64,000 nucleotides of DNA from Prosopocoilus inquinatus (GCA_036172665.1 JAYKNF010000015.1:496001-560000); one strand, 5' to 3'; numbered from the stretch's first letter, positions 43,500 to 59,179 are shown. Numbers and translations are program-made. Notes: generated from the sequence alone by a model not told the origin.

Positions 43500-44440
43500 T
43501 GTTTTCGGACGCAGCAGAAGCTGGAAATAGTTTTGAACGAAACAACACGTATTAGCGTTGTTCCTGTGATGTATCTAATCGATCCTTATTTATCTATCAT
43601 GTTATTTCAGGTTACGATGGACTCCAGTAACTCTGATGTGAGATACGAAGTTTTCGGATACAGCAGAAGCTGGAAATAGATTTGAACGAAACAACACGTA
43701 TTAGCGTTGTTCCTATGATGTATCTAATCGATCCTTACTTATCTATCATGCTATTTGATGTTACGATGTACTCCAGTAACTCTGATGTGAGATACGAAGT
43801 TTTCGGACGCAGCAGAAGCTGGAAATAGTTTTGAACTAAACAACACGTATTAGCGTTGTTCCTGTGATGTATCTAATCGATCCTTACTTATCTATCATGT
43901 TATTTGACGTTACGATGTACTCCAGTAACTCTGATGAGAGATACGAAGTTTTCGGACGCAGCAGAACCTGGAAATAGTTTTGAACGAAACAACACGTATT
44001 AGCGTTGTTCCTGTGATATATCTAATCGATCCTTACTTATCTATCTTTTTATTTGACATTACGATGGACTCCAGTAACTCTGATATGAGATACGAAGTTT
44101 TCGGACGCAGCAGAAGCTTTAAATAGTTTTGAACGAAACAACACGTATGAGCGTTGTTCCAGTGATATATCTAACCGACCCCTACTTATCTATCATGTTA
44201 TTTCACGTTACGATGGACTCCAGTAACTCTGATGTGAGATACGAAGTTCTCGGACGCAGCAGAAGCTGGAAATAGTTTTGAACGAAACAACACGTATTAG
44301 CGTTGTTCCTGTGATGTATCTAATCGATCCTTACTTATCTATCATGTTATTTGACGTTACGATGCACTCCAGTACCTCTGATGTGAGATACGAAGTTCTC
44401 GGACGCAGCAGAAACTGGAAATAGTTTTGAACGAAACAAC
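43500..44440 (+). repeat. Satellite block duplicated at about 52.6-53.5 kb (shift 9089)
   Basis: The private variant ctatctttttatttgac at 44041 recurs at 53130, a shift of 9089 = 61 x 149. Flanking monomers (ggatacagcag, actaaacaac, the agctttaaatag subtype, accgacccctac) follow the same order in both places. Confidence 0.75.
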
Positions 44441-47400
44441 ACGTATTAGCGTTGTTCCTGTGATATATCTAATCGATCCTTACTTATCTATCTTGTTATT
44501 TGACATTACGATGGACTCCAGTAACTCTGATGTGAGATACGATGTTTTCGGACGCAGCAGAAGCTGGAAATAGTTTTGAACGAAACAACACGTATTAGCG
44601 TTGTTCCTGTGATGTATCTAATCGATCCTTATTTATCTATCATGTTATTTCAGGTTACGATGGACTCCAGTAACTCTGATGTGAGATACGAAGTTTTCGG
44701 ATACAGCAGAAGCTGGAAATAGATTTGAACGAAACAACACGTATTAGCGTTGTTCCTATGATGTATCTAATCGATCCTTACTTATCTATCATGCTATTTG
44801 ACGTTACGATGTACTCCAGTAACTCTGATGTGAGATACGAAGTTTTCGGACGCAGCAGAAGCTGGAAATAGTTTTGAACTAAACAACACGTATTAGCGTT
44901 GTTCCTGTGATGTATCTAATCGATCCTTACTTATCTATCATGTTATTTGACGTTACGGTGTACTCCAGTAACTCTGATGAGAGATACGAAGTTTTCGGAC
45001 GCAGCAGTACCTGGAAATAGTTTTGAACGAAACAACACGTATTAGCGTTGTTCCTGTGATATATCTAATCGATCCTTACTTATCTATCTTGTTATTTGAC
45101 GTTACGATGGACTCCAGTAACTCTGATATGAGATACGAAGTTTTCGGACGCAGCAGAAGCTTTAAATAGTTTTGAACAAAACAACACGTATGAGCGTTGT
45201 TCCAGTGATATATCTAACCGATCCTTACTTATCTATCATGTTATTTCACGTTACGATATACTCCAGTAACTCTGATGTGAGATACGAAGTTCTCGGACGC
45301 AGCAGAAGCTGTAAATAGTTTTGAACGAAACAACACGTATTAGCGTTGTTCCTGTGATGTATCTAATCGATCCTTACTTATCTATCATGTTATTTGACGT
45401 TACGATGGACTCCAGTAACTCTGATGTGAGATACGAAGTTCTCGGACGCAGCAGAAGCTGGAAATAGTTTTGAACGAAACAACACGTATTGGCGTTGTTC
45501 CTGTGATGTATCTAATCGATCCTTACTTATCTATCATGTTATTTGACGTTACGATGTACTCCAGTAACTCTGATGTGAGATACGAAGTTTTCGGACGCAG
45601 CAGAACCTGGAAATAGTTTTGAACGAAACAACACGTATTAGCGTTGTTCCTGTGATGTATCTAATCGATCCTTACTTATCTATCATGTTATTTGACTTTA
45701 CGATGAACTCCAGTACCTCTGATGTGAGGTATAAAGTTCTCGGACGCAGCAGAAGCTGGAAATAGTTTTGAACGAAAAAACACGTATTAGCGTTGTTCCT
45801 GTGATGTATCTAATCGATCCTTACTTATCTACTATGTTATTTCACGTTTCAACGGACTCCAGTAACTTTGATGTGAGATACGAGGTTCTCGGACTCAGCA
45901 GGAGCTGGAAATAGTTTTGAACGAAATAACACGTATTAGCGTTGTTCCTGTGATGTATCTAATCGATCCTTACTTATCTATCTTGTTATTTGACGTTGCG
46001 ATGGACTCCAGTAACTCTGATTTGAGATACGAAGTTTTCGGACGCAGCAGAAGCTGGAAATAGTTTTGAACGAAACAGCACGTATTAGCGTTGTTCCTGT
46101 GATGTATCTAATCGATCCTTACTTATCTATCATGTTATTTCACGTTACGATGGACTCCAGTAACTCTGATGTGAGATACGAAGTTTTCGGACGCAGCAGA
46201 AGCTGGAAATAGTTTTGAACTAAACAACACGTATTAGCGTTGTTCCTGTGATATATCTAATCGATCCTTACTTATCTATCATGTTATTTGACGTTACGAT
46301 GTACTCCAGTAACTCTGATGAGAGATACGAAGTTTTCGGACGCAGCAGAACCTGGAAATAGTTTTGAACGAAACAACACGTATTAGCGATGTTCCTGTGA
46401 TATATCTAATCGATCCTTACTTATCTATCTTGTTATTTGACATTACGATGGACTCCAGTAACTCTGATATGAGATACGAAGTTTTCGGACGCAGCAGAAG
46501 CTTTAAATAGTTTTGAACGAAACAACACGTATGAGCGTTGTTCCAGTGATATATCTAACCGACCCTTACTTATCTATCATGTTATTTCACGTTACGATGG
46601 ACTCCAGTAACTCTGATGTGAGATACGAAGTTCTCGGACGCAGCAGAAGCTGGAAATAGTTTTGAACGAAACAACACGTATTAGCGTTGTTCCTGTGATG
46701 TATCTAATCGATCCTTACTTATCTATCTTGTTATTTGACGTTGCGATGGACTCCAGTAACTCTGATTTGAGATACGAAGTTTTCGGACGCAGCAGAAGCT
46801 GGAAATAGTTTTGAACGAAACAGCACGTATTAGCGTTGTTCCTGTGATGTATCTAATCGATCCTTACTTATCTATCATGTTATTTCACGTTACGATGGAC
46901 TCCAGTAACTCTGATGTGAGATACGATGTTTTCGGACGCAGCAGAAGCTGGAAATAGTTTTGAACGAAACAACACGTATTAGCGTTGTTCCTGTGATGTA
47001 TCTAATCGATCCTTATTTATCTATCATGTTATTTCAGGTTACGATGGACTCCAGTAACTCTGATGTGAGATACGAAGTTCTCGGACGCAGCAGGAGCTGG
47101 AAATAGTTCTGAACGAAACAACACGTATTAGCGTTGTTCCTGTGATGTATCTAATCGATCCTTACTTATCTATCATGTTATTTCAAGTTACGATGGACTC
47201 CAGTAACTCTGATGTGAGATACGAAGTTCTCGGACTCAGCAGGAGCTGGAAATAGTTTTGAACGAAATAACACGTATTGGCGTTGTTCCTGTGATGTATC
47301 TAAACGATCCTCACTTATCTATCTTGTTATTTGACGTTACGATGGACTCCAGTAACTCTGATGAGAGATACGAAGTTTTCGGACGCAGCAGAACCTGGAA

Positions 47401-47579
47401 ATAGTTTTGAACGAAACAACACGTATTAGCGTTGTTCCTGTGATGTATCGAATCGATCCTTACTTATCTACTATGTTATTTGACGTTTCAACGGACTCCA
47501 GTAACTCTGATGTGAGATACGAAGTTCTCGGACGCAGCAGAAGCTGGAAATAGTTTTGAACGAAACAGCACGTATTAGC

Positions 47580-50500
47580 GTTGTTCCAGTGATATATCTA
47601 ACCGACCCTTACTTATCTATCATGTTATTTCACGTTACGATGGACTCCAGTAACTCTGATGTGAGATACGAAGTTCTCGGACGCAGCAGAAGCTGGAAAT
47701 AGTTTTGAACGAAACAACACGTATTAGCGTTGTTCCTGTGATGTATCTAATCGATCCTTACTTATCTATCATGTTATTTGACGTTACGATGCACTCCAGT
47801 ACCTCTGATGTGAGATACGAAGTTCTCGGACGCAGCAGAAACTGGAAATAGTTTTGAACGAAAAAACACGTATTAGCGTTGTTCCTATGATGTATCTAAT
47901 CGATCCTTACTTATCTATCATGCTATTTGACGTTACGATGTACTCCAGTAACTCTGATGTGAGATACGAAGTTTTCGGACGCAGCAGAAGCTGGAAATAG
48001 TTTTGAACTAAACAACACGTATTAGCGTTGTTCCTGTGATGTATCTAATCGATCCTTACTTATCTATCATGTTATTTGACGTTACGATGCACTCCAGTAA
48101 CTCTGATGAGAGATAAGAAGTTTTCGGACGCAGCAGAACCTGGTAATAGTTTTGAACGAAACAACACGTATTAGCGTTGTTCCTGTGATATATCTAATCG
48201 ATCCTTACTTATCTATCTTGTTATTTGACGTTACGATGGACTCCAGTAACTCTGATATGAGATACGAAGTTTTCGGACGCAGCAGAAGCTTTAAATAGTT
48301 TTGAACGAAACAACACGTATGAGCGTTGTTCCAGTGATATATCTAACCGATCCTTACTTATCTATCATTTTATTTCACGTTACGATGGACTCCAGTAACT
48401 CTGATGTGAGATACGAAGTTCTCGGACGCAGCAGAAGCTGGAAATAGTTTTGAATGAAACAACACGTATTAGCGTTGTTCCTGTGATGTATCTAATCGAT
48501 CCTTACTTATCTATCATGTTATTTGACGTTACGATGCACTCCAGTACCTCTGATGTGAGATACGAAGTTCTCGGACGCAGCAGAAACTGGAAATAGTTTT
48601 GAACGAAAAAACACGTATTAGCGTTGTTCCTGTGATGTATCTAATCGATCCTTACTTATCTATATTGTTATTTGACGTTACGATGCACTCCAGTAACTCT
48701 GATGTGAGATACGAAGTTCTGGGACGCAGCAGAAGCTGGAAATAGTTTTGAACGAAACAACATGTATTAGCGTTGTTCCTGTGATGTATCTAATCGATCC
48801 TTACTTATCTACTATGTTATTTGACGTTACAACGGACTCCAGTAACTGTGATGTGCGATACGATGTTCTCTGACGCTGCAGGAGCTGGAAATAGTTCTGA
48901 ACGAAACAACACGTATTAGCGTTGTTCCTGTGATGTATCTAATCGATCCTTACTTATCTATCATGTTATTTCAAGTTACGATGGACTCCAGTAACTCTGA
49001 TGTGAGATACCAAGTTCTCGGACGCAGCAGGAGCTGGAAATGGTTCTGAACGAAACAACACGTATTAGCGTTGTTCCTTTGATGTATCTAATCGATCCTT
49101 ACTTATCTACTTTGTTATTTCACGCTTCAACGGACTCCAGTAACTTTGATGTGCTATACGAGGTTCTCGGACTCAGCAGGAGCTGGAAGTAGTTTTGAAC
49201 GAAATAACACGTATTATCGTTGTTCCTGTGATGTATCTAATCGATCCTTACTTATCTATCTTGTTATTTGACGTTACGGTGGACTCCAGTAACTCTGATT
49301 TGAGATACGAAGTTTTCGGACGCAGCAGAAGCTGGAAATAGTTTTGAACGAAACAGCACGTATTACCGTTGTTCCTGTGATATATCTAACCGATCCTTAC
49401 TTATCTATCTTGTTATTTGACGTTACGATGGACTCCAGTAACTCTGATATGAGATACGAAGTTTTCGGACGCAGCAGAAGCTTTAAATAGTTTTGAACGA
49501 AACAACACGTATGAGCGTTGTTCCAGTGATATATCTAACCGAACCTTACTTATCTATCATGTTATTTCACGTTACGATGGACTCCAGTAACTCTGATGTG
49601 AGATACGAAGTTTTCGGACGCAGCAGAAGCTGGAAATAGTTTTGAACTAAACAACACGTATTAGCGTTGTTCCTGTGATGTATCTAATCGATCCTTACTT
49701 ATCTACTATGTTATTTGACGTTTCAACGGACTCCAGTAACTCTGATGTGAGATACGATGTTCTCTGAAGCAGCAGGAGCTGGAAATAGTTCTGAGCGAAA
49801 CAACACGTATTAGCGTTGTTCCTGTGATGTATCTAATCGATCCTTACTTATCTATCATGTTATTTCAAGTTACGATGGACTCCAGTAACTCTGATGTGAG
49901 ATACCAATTTCTGGGACGCAGCAGAAGCTGGAAATAGTTTTGAACGAAACAGCACGTATTAGCGTTGTTCCTGTGATGTATCTAATCGATTCTTACTTAT
50001 CTATCTTGTTATTTGACGTTACGATGCACTCCAGTAACTCTGATGTGAGATACGATGTTCTCGGACGCAGCAGGAGCTGGAAATAGTTCTGAACGAAACA
50101 ACACGTATTAGCGATGTTCCTGTGATATATCTAATCGATCCTTACTTATCTATCTTGTTATTTGACGTTACGATGGACTCCAGTAACTCTGATGTGAGAT
50201 ACAAAGTTTTCGGACGCAGCAGAAGCTGGAAATAGTTTTGAACGAAACAACACGTATGAGCGTTCTTCCTGTGATATATCTAACCGATCCTTACTTATCT
50301 ATCATGTTATTTCAAGTTACGATAGACTCCAGTAACTCTGATGTGAGATACCAAGTTCTCGGACGCAGCAGGAGCTGGAAATAGTTCTGAACGAAACAAC
50401 ACGTACTAGCGTTGTTCCTGTGATGTATCTAATCGATCCTTACTTATCTACTTTGTTATTTCACGCTTCAAAGGACTCCAGTAACTTTGATGTGCTATAC

Positions 50501-53500
50501 GAGGTTCTCGGACTCAGCAGGAGCTGGAAGTAGTTTTGAACGAAATAACACGTATTAGCGTTGTTCCTGTGATGTATCTAATCGATCCTTACTTATCTAT
50601 CTTGTTATTTGACGTTACGATGGACTCCAGTAACTCTGATTTGAGATACGAAGTTTTCGGACGCAGCAGAAGCTGGAAATAGTTTTGAACGAAACAGCAC
50701 GTATTAGCGTTGTTCCTGTGATGTATCTAATCGATTCTTACTTATCTATCTTGTTATTTGACGTTACGATGCACTCCAGTAACTCTGATGTGAGATACGA
50801 TGTTCTCGGACGCAGCAGGAGCTGGAAATAGTTCTGAACGAAACAACACGTATTAGCGATGTTCCTGTGATATATCTAATCGATCCTTACTTATCTATCT
50901 TGTTATTTGACGTTACGATGGACTCCAGTAACTCTGATGTGAGATACAAAGTTTTCGGACGCAGCAGAAGCTGGAAATAGTTTTGAACGAAACAACACGT
51001 ATGAGCGTTCTTCCTGTGATATATCTAACCGATCCTTACTTATCTATCATATTATTTCACGTTACGATGGACTCCAGTAACTCTGATGTGAGATACGAAG
51101 TTCTCGGACGCAGTAGAAGCTGGAAATAGTTTTGAACGAAACAACACGTATTAGCGTTGTTCCTGTGAGGTATCTAACTGATCCTTACTTATCTATTATG
51201 TTATCTGACGTTACGATGCACTCCAGTACCTCTGATGTGAGATACGAAGTTCTCGGACGCAGCAGAAGCTGGAAATAGTTTTGAACGAAAAAACACGTAT
51301 TAGCGTTGTTCCTGTGATGTATCTAATCGATCCTTACTTATCTATCTTGTTATTTGACGTTACGATGCACTCCAGTAACTCTGATGTGAGATACGAAGTT
51401 CTCGGACGCAGCAGAAGCTGGAAATAGTTTTGAACGAAACAACACGTATGAGCGTTCTTCCTGTGATATATCTAACCGATCCTTACTTATCTATCATGTT
51501 ATTTCACGTTACGATGGACTCCAGTAACTCTGATGTGAGATACGAAGTTCTCGGACGCAGTAGAAGCTGGAAATAGTTTTGAACGAAACAACACGTATTA
51601 GCGTTGTTCCTGTGATGTATCTAATCGATCCTTACTTATCTATCATGTTATTTGACGTTACGATGCACTCCAGTAACTCTGATGAGAGATAAGAAGTTTT
51701 CGGACGCAGCAGAACCTGGTAATAGTTTTGAACGAAACAACACGTATTAGCGTTGTTCCTGGGATATATCTAATCGATCCTTACTTATCTATCTTGTTAT
51801 TTGACGTTACGATGGACTCCAGTAACTCTGATATGAGATACGAAGTTTTCGGACGCAGCAGAAGCTTTAAATAGTTTTGAACGAAACAACACGTATGAGC
51901 GTTGTTCCAGTGATATATCTAACCGATCCTTACTTATCTATCGTGGTATTTCACGTTACGATGGACTCCAGTAACTCTGATGTGAGATACGAAGTTCTCG
52001 GACGCAGCAGAAGCTGGAAATAGTTTTGAATGAAACAACACGTATTAGCGTTGTTCCTGTGATGTATCTAATCGATCCTTACTTATCTATCATGTTATTT
52101 GACGTTACGATGCACTCCAGTACCTCTGATGTGAGATACGAAGTTCTCGGACGCAGCAGAAACTGGAAATAGTTTTGAACGAAAAAACACGTATTAGCGT
52201 TGTTCCTGTGATGTATCTAATCGATCCTTACTTATCTATATTGTTATTTGACGTTACGATGCACTCCAGTAACTCTGATGTGAGATACGAAGTTCTGGGA
52301 CGCAGCAGAAGCTGGAAATAGTTTTGAACGAAACAACACGTATTAGCGTTGTTCCTGTGATATATCTAATCTATCCTTACTTATCTATCATGTTATTTCA
52401 CGTTACGATGGACTCCAGTAACTCTGATGTGAGATACGAAGTTCTCGGACGCAGCAGAAGCTGGAAATAGTTTTGAACGAAACAACACGTATTAGCGTTG
52501 TTCCTGTGATGTATCTAATCGATCCTTACTTATCTATCATGTTATTTGACGTTACGATGTACTCCAGTAACTCTGATGTGAGATACTAAGTTTTCGGACG
52601 CAGCAGAAGCTGGAAATAGTTTTGAACGAAACAACACGTATTAGCGTTGTTCCTGTGATGTATCTAATCGATCCTTATTTATCTATCATGTTATTTCAGG
52701 TTACGATGGACTCCAGTAACTCTGATGTGAGATACGAAGTTTTCGGATACAGCAGAAGCTGGAAATAGATTTGAACGAAACAACACGTATTAGCGTTGTT
52801 CCTATGATGTATCTAATCGATCCTTACTTATCTATCATGCTATTTGACGTTACGATGTACTCCAGTAACTCTGATGTGAGATACGAAGTTTTCGGACGCA
52901 GCAGAAGCTGGAAATAGTTTTGAACTAAACAACACGTATTAGCGTTGTTCCTGTGATGTATCTAATCGATCCTTACTTATCTATCATGTTATTTGACGTT
53001 ACGATGTACTCCAGTAACTCTGATGAGAGATACGAAGTTTTCGGACGCAGCAGAACCTGGAAATAGTTTTGAACGAAACAACACGTATTAGCGTTGTTCC
53101 TGTGATATATCTAATCGATCCTTACTTATCTATCTTTTTATTTGACATTACGATGGACTCCAGTAACTCTGATATGAGATACGAAGTTTTCGGACGCAGC
53201 AGAAGCTTTAAATAGTTTTGAACGAAACAACACGTATGAGCGTTGTTCCAGTGATATATCTAACCGACCCCTACTTATCTATCATGTTATTTCACGTTAC
53301 GATGGACTCCAGTAACTCTGATGTGAGATACGAAGTTCTCGGACGCAGCAGAAGCTGGAAATAGTTTTGAACGAAACAACACGTATTAGCGTTGTTCCTG
53401 TGATGTATCTAATCGATCCTTACTTATCTATCATGTTATTTGACGTTACGATGCACTCCAGTACCTCTGATGTGAGATACGAAGTTCTCGGACGCAGCAG

Positions 53501-55025
53501 AAACTGGAAATAGTTTTGAACGAAAAAACACGTATTAGCGTTGTTCCTATGATGTATCTAATCGATCCTTACTTATCTATCATGCTATTTGACGTTACGA
53601 TGTACTCCAGTAACTCTGATGTGAGATACGAAGTTTTCGGACGCAGCAGAAGCTGGAAATAGTTTTGAACTAAACAACACGTATTAGCGTTGTTCCTGTG
53701 ATGTATCTAATCGATCCTTACTTATCTATCATGTTATTTGACGTTACGATGCACTCCAGTAACTCTGATGAGAGATAAGAAGTTTTCGGACGCAGCAGAA
53801 CCTGGTAATAGTTTTGAACGAAACAACACGTATTAGCGTTGTTCCTGTGATATATCTAATCGATCCTTACTTATCTATCTTGTTATTTGATGTTACGATG
53901 GACTCCAGTAACTCTGATATGAGATACGAAGTTTTCGGACGCAGCAGAAGCTTTAAATAGTTTTGAACGAAACAACACGTATGAGCGTTGTTCCAGTGAT
54001 ATATCTAACCGATCCTTACTTATCTATCATTTTATTTCACGTTACGATGGACTCCAGTAACTCTGATGTGAGATACGAAGTTCTCGGACGCAGCAGAAGC
54101 TGGAAATAGTTTTGAATGAAACAACACGTATTAGCGTTGTTCCTGTGATGTATCTAATCGATCCTTACTTATCTATCATGTTATTTGACGTTACGATGCA
54201 CTCCAGTACCTCTGATGTGAGATACGAAGTTCTCGGACGCAGCAGAAACTGGAAATAGTTTTGAACGAAAAAACACGTATTAGCGTTGTTCCTGTGATGT
54301 ATCTAATCGATCCTTACTTATCTATATTGTTATTTGACGTTACGATGCACTCCAGTAACTCTGATGTGAGATACGAAGTTCTGGGACGCAGCAGAAGCTG
54401 GAAATAGTTTTGAACGAAACAACATGTATTAGCGTTGTTCCTGTGATGTATCTAATCGATCCTTACTTATCTACTATGTTATTTGACGTTTCAACGGACT
54501 CCAGTAACTGTGATGTGCGATACGATGTTCTCTGACGCAGCAGGAGCTGGAAATAGTTCTGAACGAAACAACACGTATTAGCGTTGTTCCTGTGATGTAT
54601 CTAATCGATCCTTACTTATCTATCATGTTATTTCAAGTTACGATGGACTCCAGTAACTCTGATGTGAGATACCAAGTTCTCGGACGCAGCAGGAGCTGGA
54701 AATGGTTCTGAACGAAACAACACGTATTAGCGTTGTTCCTTTGATGTATCTAATCGATCCTTACTTATCTACTTTGTTATTTCACGCTTCAACGGACTCC
54801 AGTAACTTTGATGTGCTATACGAGGTTCTCGGACTCAGCAGGAGCTGGAAGTAGTTTTGAACGAAATAACACGTATTAGCGTTGTTCCTGTGATGTATCT
54901 AATCGATCCTTACTTATCTATCTTGTTATTTGACGTTACGATGGACTCCAGTAACTCTGATTTGAGATACGAAGTTTTCGGACGCAGCAGAAGCTGGAAA
55001 TAGTTTTGAACGAAACAGCACGTAT
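47580..55025 (+). repeat. Higher-order repeat pair with 5662-bp spacing (38 monomers)
   Basis: tctatcattttatttcac at 48361 recurs at 54023, tatattgtta at 48661 recurs at 54323, and gttcctatgatg at 47881 recurs at 53543, all shifted by 5662 = 38 x 149. After about 49.4 kb the shift becomes 5066 (acgtactagcg at 50401 and 55467), so one copy differs by four monomers. Copies are about 47580-49360 and 53243-55022. Confidence 0.8.
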
Positions 55026-57520
55026 TAGCGTTGTTCCTGTGATGTATCTAATCGATTCTTACTTATCTATCTTGTTATTTGACGTTACGATGCACTCCAG
55101 TAACTCTGATGTGAGATACGATGTTCTCGGACGCAGCAGGAGCTGGAAATAGTTCTGAACGAAACAACACGTATTAGCGATGTTCCTGTGATATATCTAA
55201 TCGATCCTTACTTATCTATCTTGTTATTTGACGTTACGATGGACTCCAGTAACTCTGATGTGAGATACAAAGTTTTCGGACGCAGCAGAAGCTGGAAATA
55301 GTTTTGAACGAAACAACACGTATGAGCGTTCTTCCTGTGATATATCTAACCGATCCTTACTTATCTATCATGTTATTTCAAGTTACGATAGACTCCAGTA
55401 ACTCTGATGTGAGATACCAAGTTCTCGGACGCAGCAGGAGCTGGAAATAGTTCTGAACGAAACAACACGTACTAGCGTTGTTCCTGTGATGTATCTAATC
55501 GATCCTTACTTATCTACTTTGTTATTTCACGCTTCAACGGACTCCAGTAACTTTGATGTGCTATACGAGGTTCTCGGACTCAGCAGGAGCTGGAAGTAGT
55601 TTTGAACGAAATAACACGTATTAGCGTTGTTCCTGTGATGTATCTAATCGATCCTTACTTATCTATCTTGTTATTTGACGTTACGATGGACTCCAGTAAC
55701 TCTGATTTGAGATACGAAGTTTTCGGACGCAGCAGAAGCTGGAAATAGTTTTGAACGAAACAGCACGTATTAGCGTTGTTCCTGTGATGTATCTAATCGA
55801 TTCTTACTTATCTATCTTGTTATTTGACGTTACGATGCACTCCAGTAACTCTGATGTGAGATACGATGTTCTCGGACGCAGCAGGAGCTGGAAATAGTTC
55901 TGAACGAAACAACACGTATTAGCGATGTTCCTGTGATATATCTAATCGATATTTACTTATCTATCTTGTTATTTGACGTTACGATGGACTCCAGTAACTC
56001 TGATGTGAGATACAAAGTTTTCGGACGCAGCAGAAGCTGGAAATAGTTTTGAACGAAACAACACGTATTAGCGTTGTTCCTGTGAGGTATCTAACTGATC
56101 CTTACTTATCTATTATGTTATCTGACGTTACGATGCACTCCAGTACCTCTGATGTGAGATACGAAGTTCTCGGACGCAGCAGAAGCTGGAAATAGTTTTG
56201 AACGAAAAAACACGTATTAGCGTTGTTCCTGTGATGTATCTAATCGATCCTTACTTATCTATCTTGTTATTTGACGTTACGATGCACTCCAGTAACTCTG
56301 ATGTGAGATACGAAGTTCTCGGACGCAGCAGAAGCTGGAAATAGTTTTGAACGAAACAACACGTATGAGCGTTCTTCCTGTGATATATCTAACCGATCCT
56401 TACTTATCTATCATGTTATTTCACGTTACGATGGACTCCAGTAACTCTGATGTGAGATACGAAGTTCTCGGACGCAGTAGAAGCTGGAAATAGTTTTGAA
56501 CGAAACAACACGTATTAGCGTTGTTCCTGTGATGTATCTAATCGATCCTTACTTATCTATCATGTTATTTGACGTTACGATGCACTCCAGTAACTCTGAT
56601 GAGAGATAAGAAGTTTTCGGACGCAGCAGAACCTGGTAATAGTTTTGAACGAAACAACACGTATTAGCGTTGTTCCTGGGATATATCTAATCGATCCTTA
56701 CTTATCTATCTTGTTATTTGACGTTACGATGGACTCCAGTAACTCTGATATGAGATACGAAGTTTTCGGACGCAGCAGAAGCTTTAAATAGTTTTGAAAG
56801 AAACAACACGTATGAGCGTTGTTCCAGTGATATATCTAACCGATCCTTATTTATCTATCATGGTATTTCACGTTACGATGGACTCCAGTAACTCTGATGT
56901 GAGATACGAAGTTCTCGGACGCAGCAGAAGCTGGAAATAGTTTTGAATGAAACAACACGTATTAGCGTTGTTCCTGTGATGTATCTAATCGATCCTTACT
57001 TATCTATCATGTTATTTGACGTTACGATGCACTCCAGTACCTCTGATGTGAGATACGAAGTTCTCGGACGCAGCAGAAACTGGAAATAGTTTTGAACGAA
57101 AAAACACGTATTAGCGTTGTTCCTGTGATGTATCTAATCGATCCTTACTTATCTATATTGTTATTTGACGTTACGATGCACTCCAGTAACTCTGATGTGA
57201 GATACGAAGTTCTGGGACGCAGCAGAAGCTGGAAATAGTTTTGAACGAAACAACACGTATTAGCGTTGTTCCTGTGATATATCTAATCTATCCTTACTTA
57301 TCTATCATGTTATTTCACGTTACGATGGACTCCAGTAACTCTGATGTGAGATACGAAGTTCTCGGACGCAGCAGAAGCTGGAAATAGTTTTGAACGAAAC
57401 AACACGTATTAGCGTTGTTCCTGTGATGTATCTAATCGATCCTTACTTATCTATCATGTTATTTGACGTTACGATGTACTCCAGTAACTCTGATGTGAGA
57501 TACTAAGTTTTCGGACGCAG
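51150..57520 (+). repeat. Higher-order repeat pair with 4917-bp spacing (33 monomers)
   Basis: tcctgtgaggtatctaac at 51161 recurs at 56078, gggatatatc at 51761 recurs at 56678, and tatattgtt at 52237 recurs at 57154, all shifted by 4917 = 33 x 149. Copies are about 51150-52600 and 56065-57520. This block interleaves with the 5662-bp pair. Confidence 0.8.
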
Positions 57521-59179
57521 CAGAAGCTGGAAATAGTTTTGAACGAAACAACACGTATTAGCGTTGTTCCTGTGATATATCTAATCGATCCTTACTTATC
57601 TATCATGTTATTTCACGTTACGATGGACTCCAGTAACTCTGATGTGAGATACGAAGTTCTCGGACGCAGCAGAAGCTGGAAATAGTTCTGAACGAAACGA
57701 ACACGTATTGGCGTTCTTCCTGTGATGTATCTAATCGATCCTTATTTATCTATCATGTTATTTCAAGTTACGATGGACTCCAGTAACTCTGATGTGAGAT
57801 ACGAAGTTCTCGGACGCAGCAGGAGCTGGAAATAGTTCTGAACGAAACAACACGTATTAGCATTGTTCCTGTGATGTATCTAATCGATCCTTACTTATCT
57901 ACTATGTTATTTCACGTTTCAACGGACTCCAGTAACTCTGATGTGAGATACGAGGTTCTCGGACTCAGCAGGAGCTGGAAATAGTTTTGAACGAAATAAC
58001 ACGTATTAGCGTTGTTCCTGTGATGTATCTAATCGATCCTTATTTATCTATCATGTTATTTCAAGTTACGATGGACTCCAGTAACTCTGATGTGAGATAC
58101 GAAGTTCTCGGACGCAGCAGGAGCTGGAAATAGTTCTGAACGAAACGAACACGTATTGGCGTTCTTCCTGTGATGTATCTAATCGATCCTTACTTATCTA
58201 CTATGTTATTTCACGTTTCAACGGACTCCAGTAACTCTGATGTGAGATACGAGGTTCTCGGACTCAGCAGGAGCTGGAAATAGTTTTGAACGAAATAACA
58301 CGTATTATCGTTGTTCCTGTGATATATCTAATCGATCCTTACTTATCTATCCTGTTATTTGGCGTTACGATGGACTCCAGTAACTCTGATTTGAGATACG
58401 AAATTTTCGGACGCAGCAGAAGCTGGAAATAGTTTTGAACGAAACAGCACGTATTAGCGTTGTTCCTGTGATGTATCTAATCGATCCTTACTTATCTATC
58501 TTGTTTTTTGACGTTACGATGCACTCCAGTAACTCTGATGTGAGATACGAAGTTCTCGGACGCAGCAGAAGCTGGAAATAGTTTTGAATGAGATAACACG
58601 TATTAGCGTTGTTCCTGTGATATATCTAATCGATCCTTACTTATCTATCTTGTTATTTGACATTACGATGGACTCCAGTAACTCTGATATGAGATACGAA
58701 GTTTTCGGACGCAGCAGAAGCTTTAAATAGTTTTGAACGAAACAACACGTATGAGCGTTGTTCCAGTGATATATCTAACCGACCCTTACTTATCTATCAT
58801 GTTATTTCACGTTACGATGGACTCCAGTAACTCTGATGTGAGATACGAAGTTCTCGGACGCAGCAGAAGCTGGAAATAGTTTTGAACGAAACAACACGTA
58901 TTAGCGTTGTTCCTGTTATGTATCTAATCGATCCTTACTTATCTATCATGTTATTTGACGTTACGATGCACTCCAGTACCTCTGATGTGAGATACGAAGT
59001 TCTCGGACGCAGCAGAAACTGGAAATAGTTTTGAACGAAAAAACACGTATTAGCGTTGTTCCTGTGATGTATCTAATCGATCCTTACTTATCTATCTTGT
59101 TATTTCATTTTACGATGGACTCCAGTAACTCTGATGTGAGATACGAAGTTTTCGGATACAGCAGAAGCTGGAAATAGAT

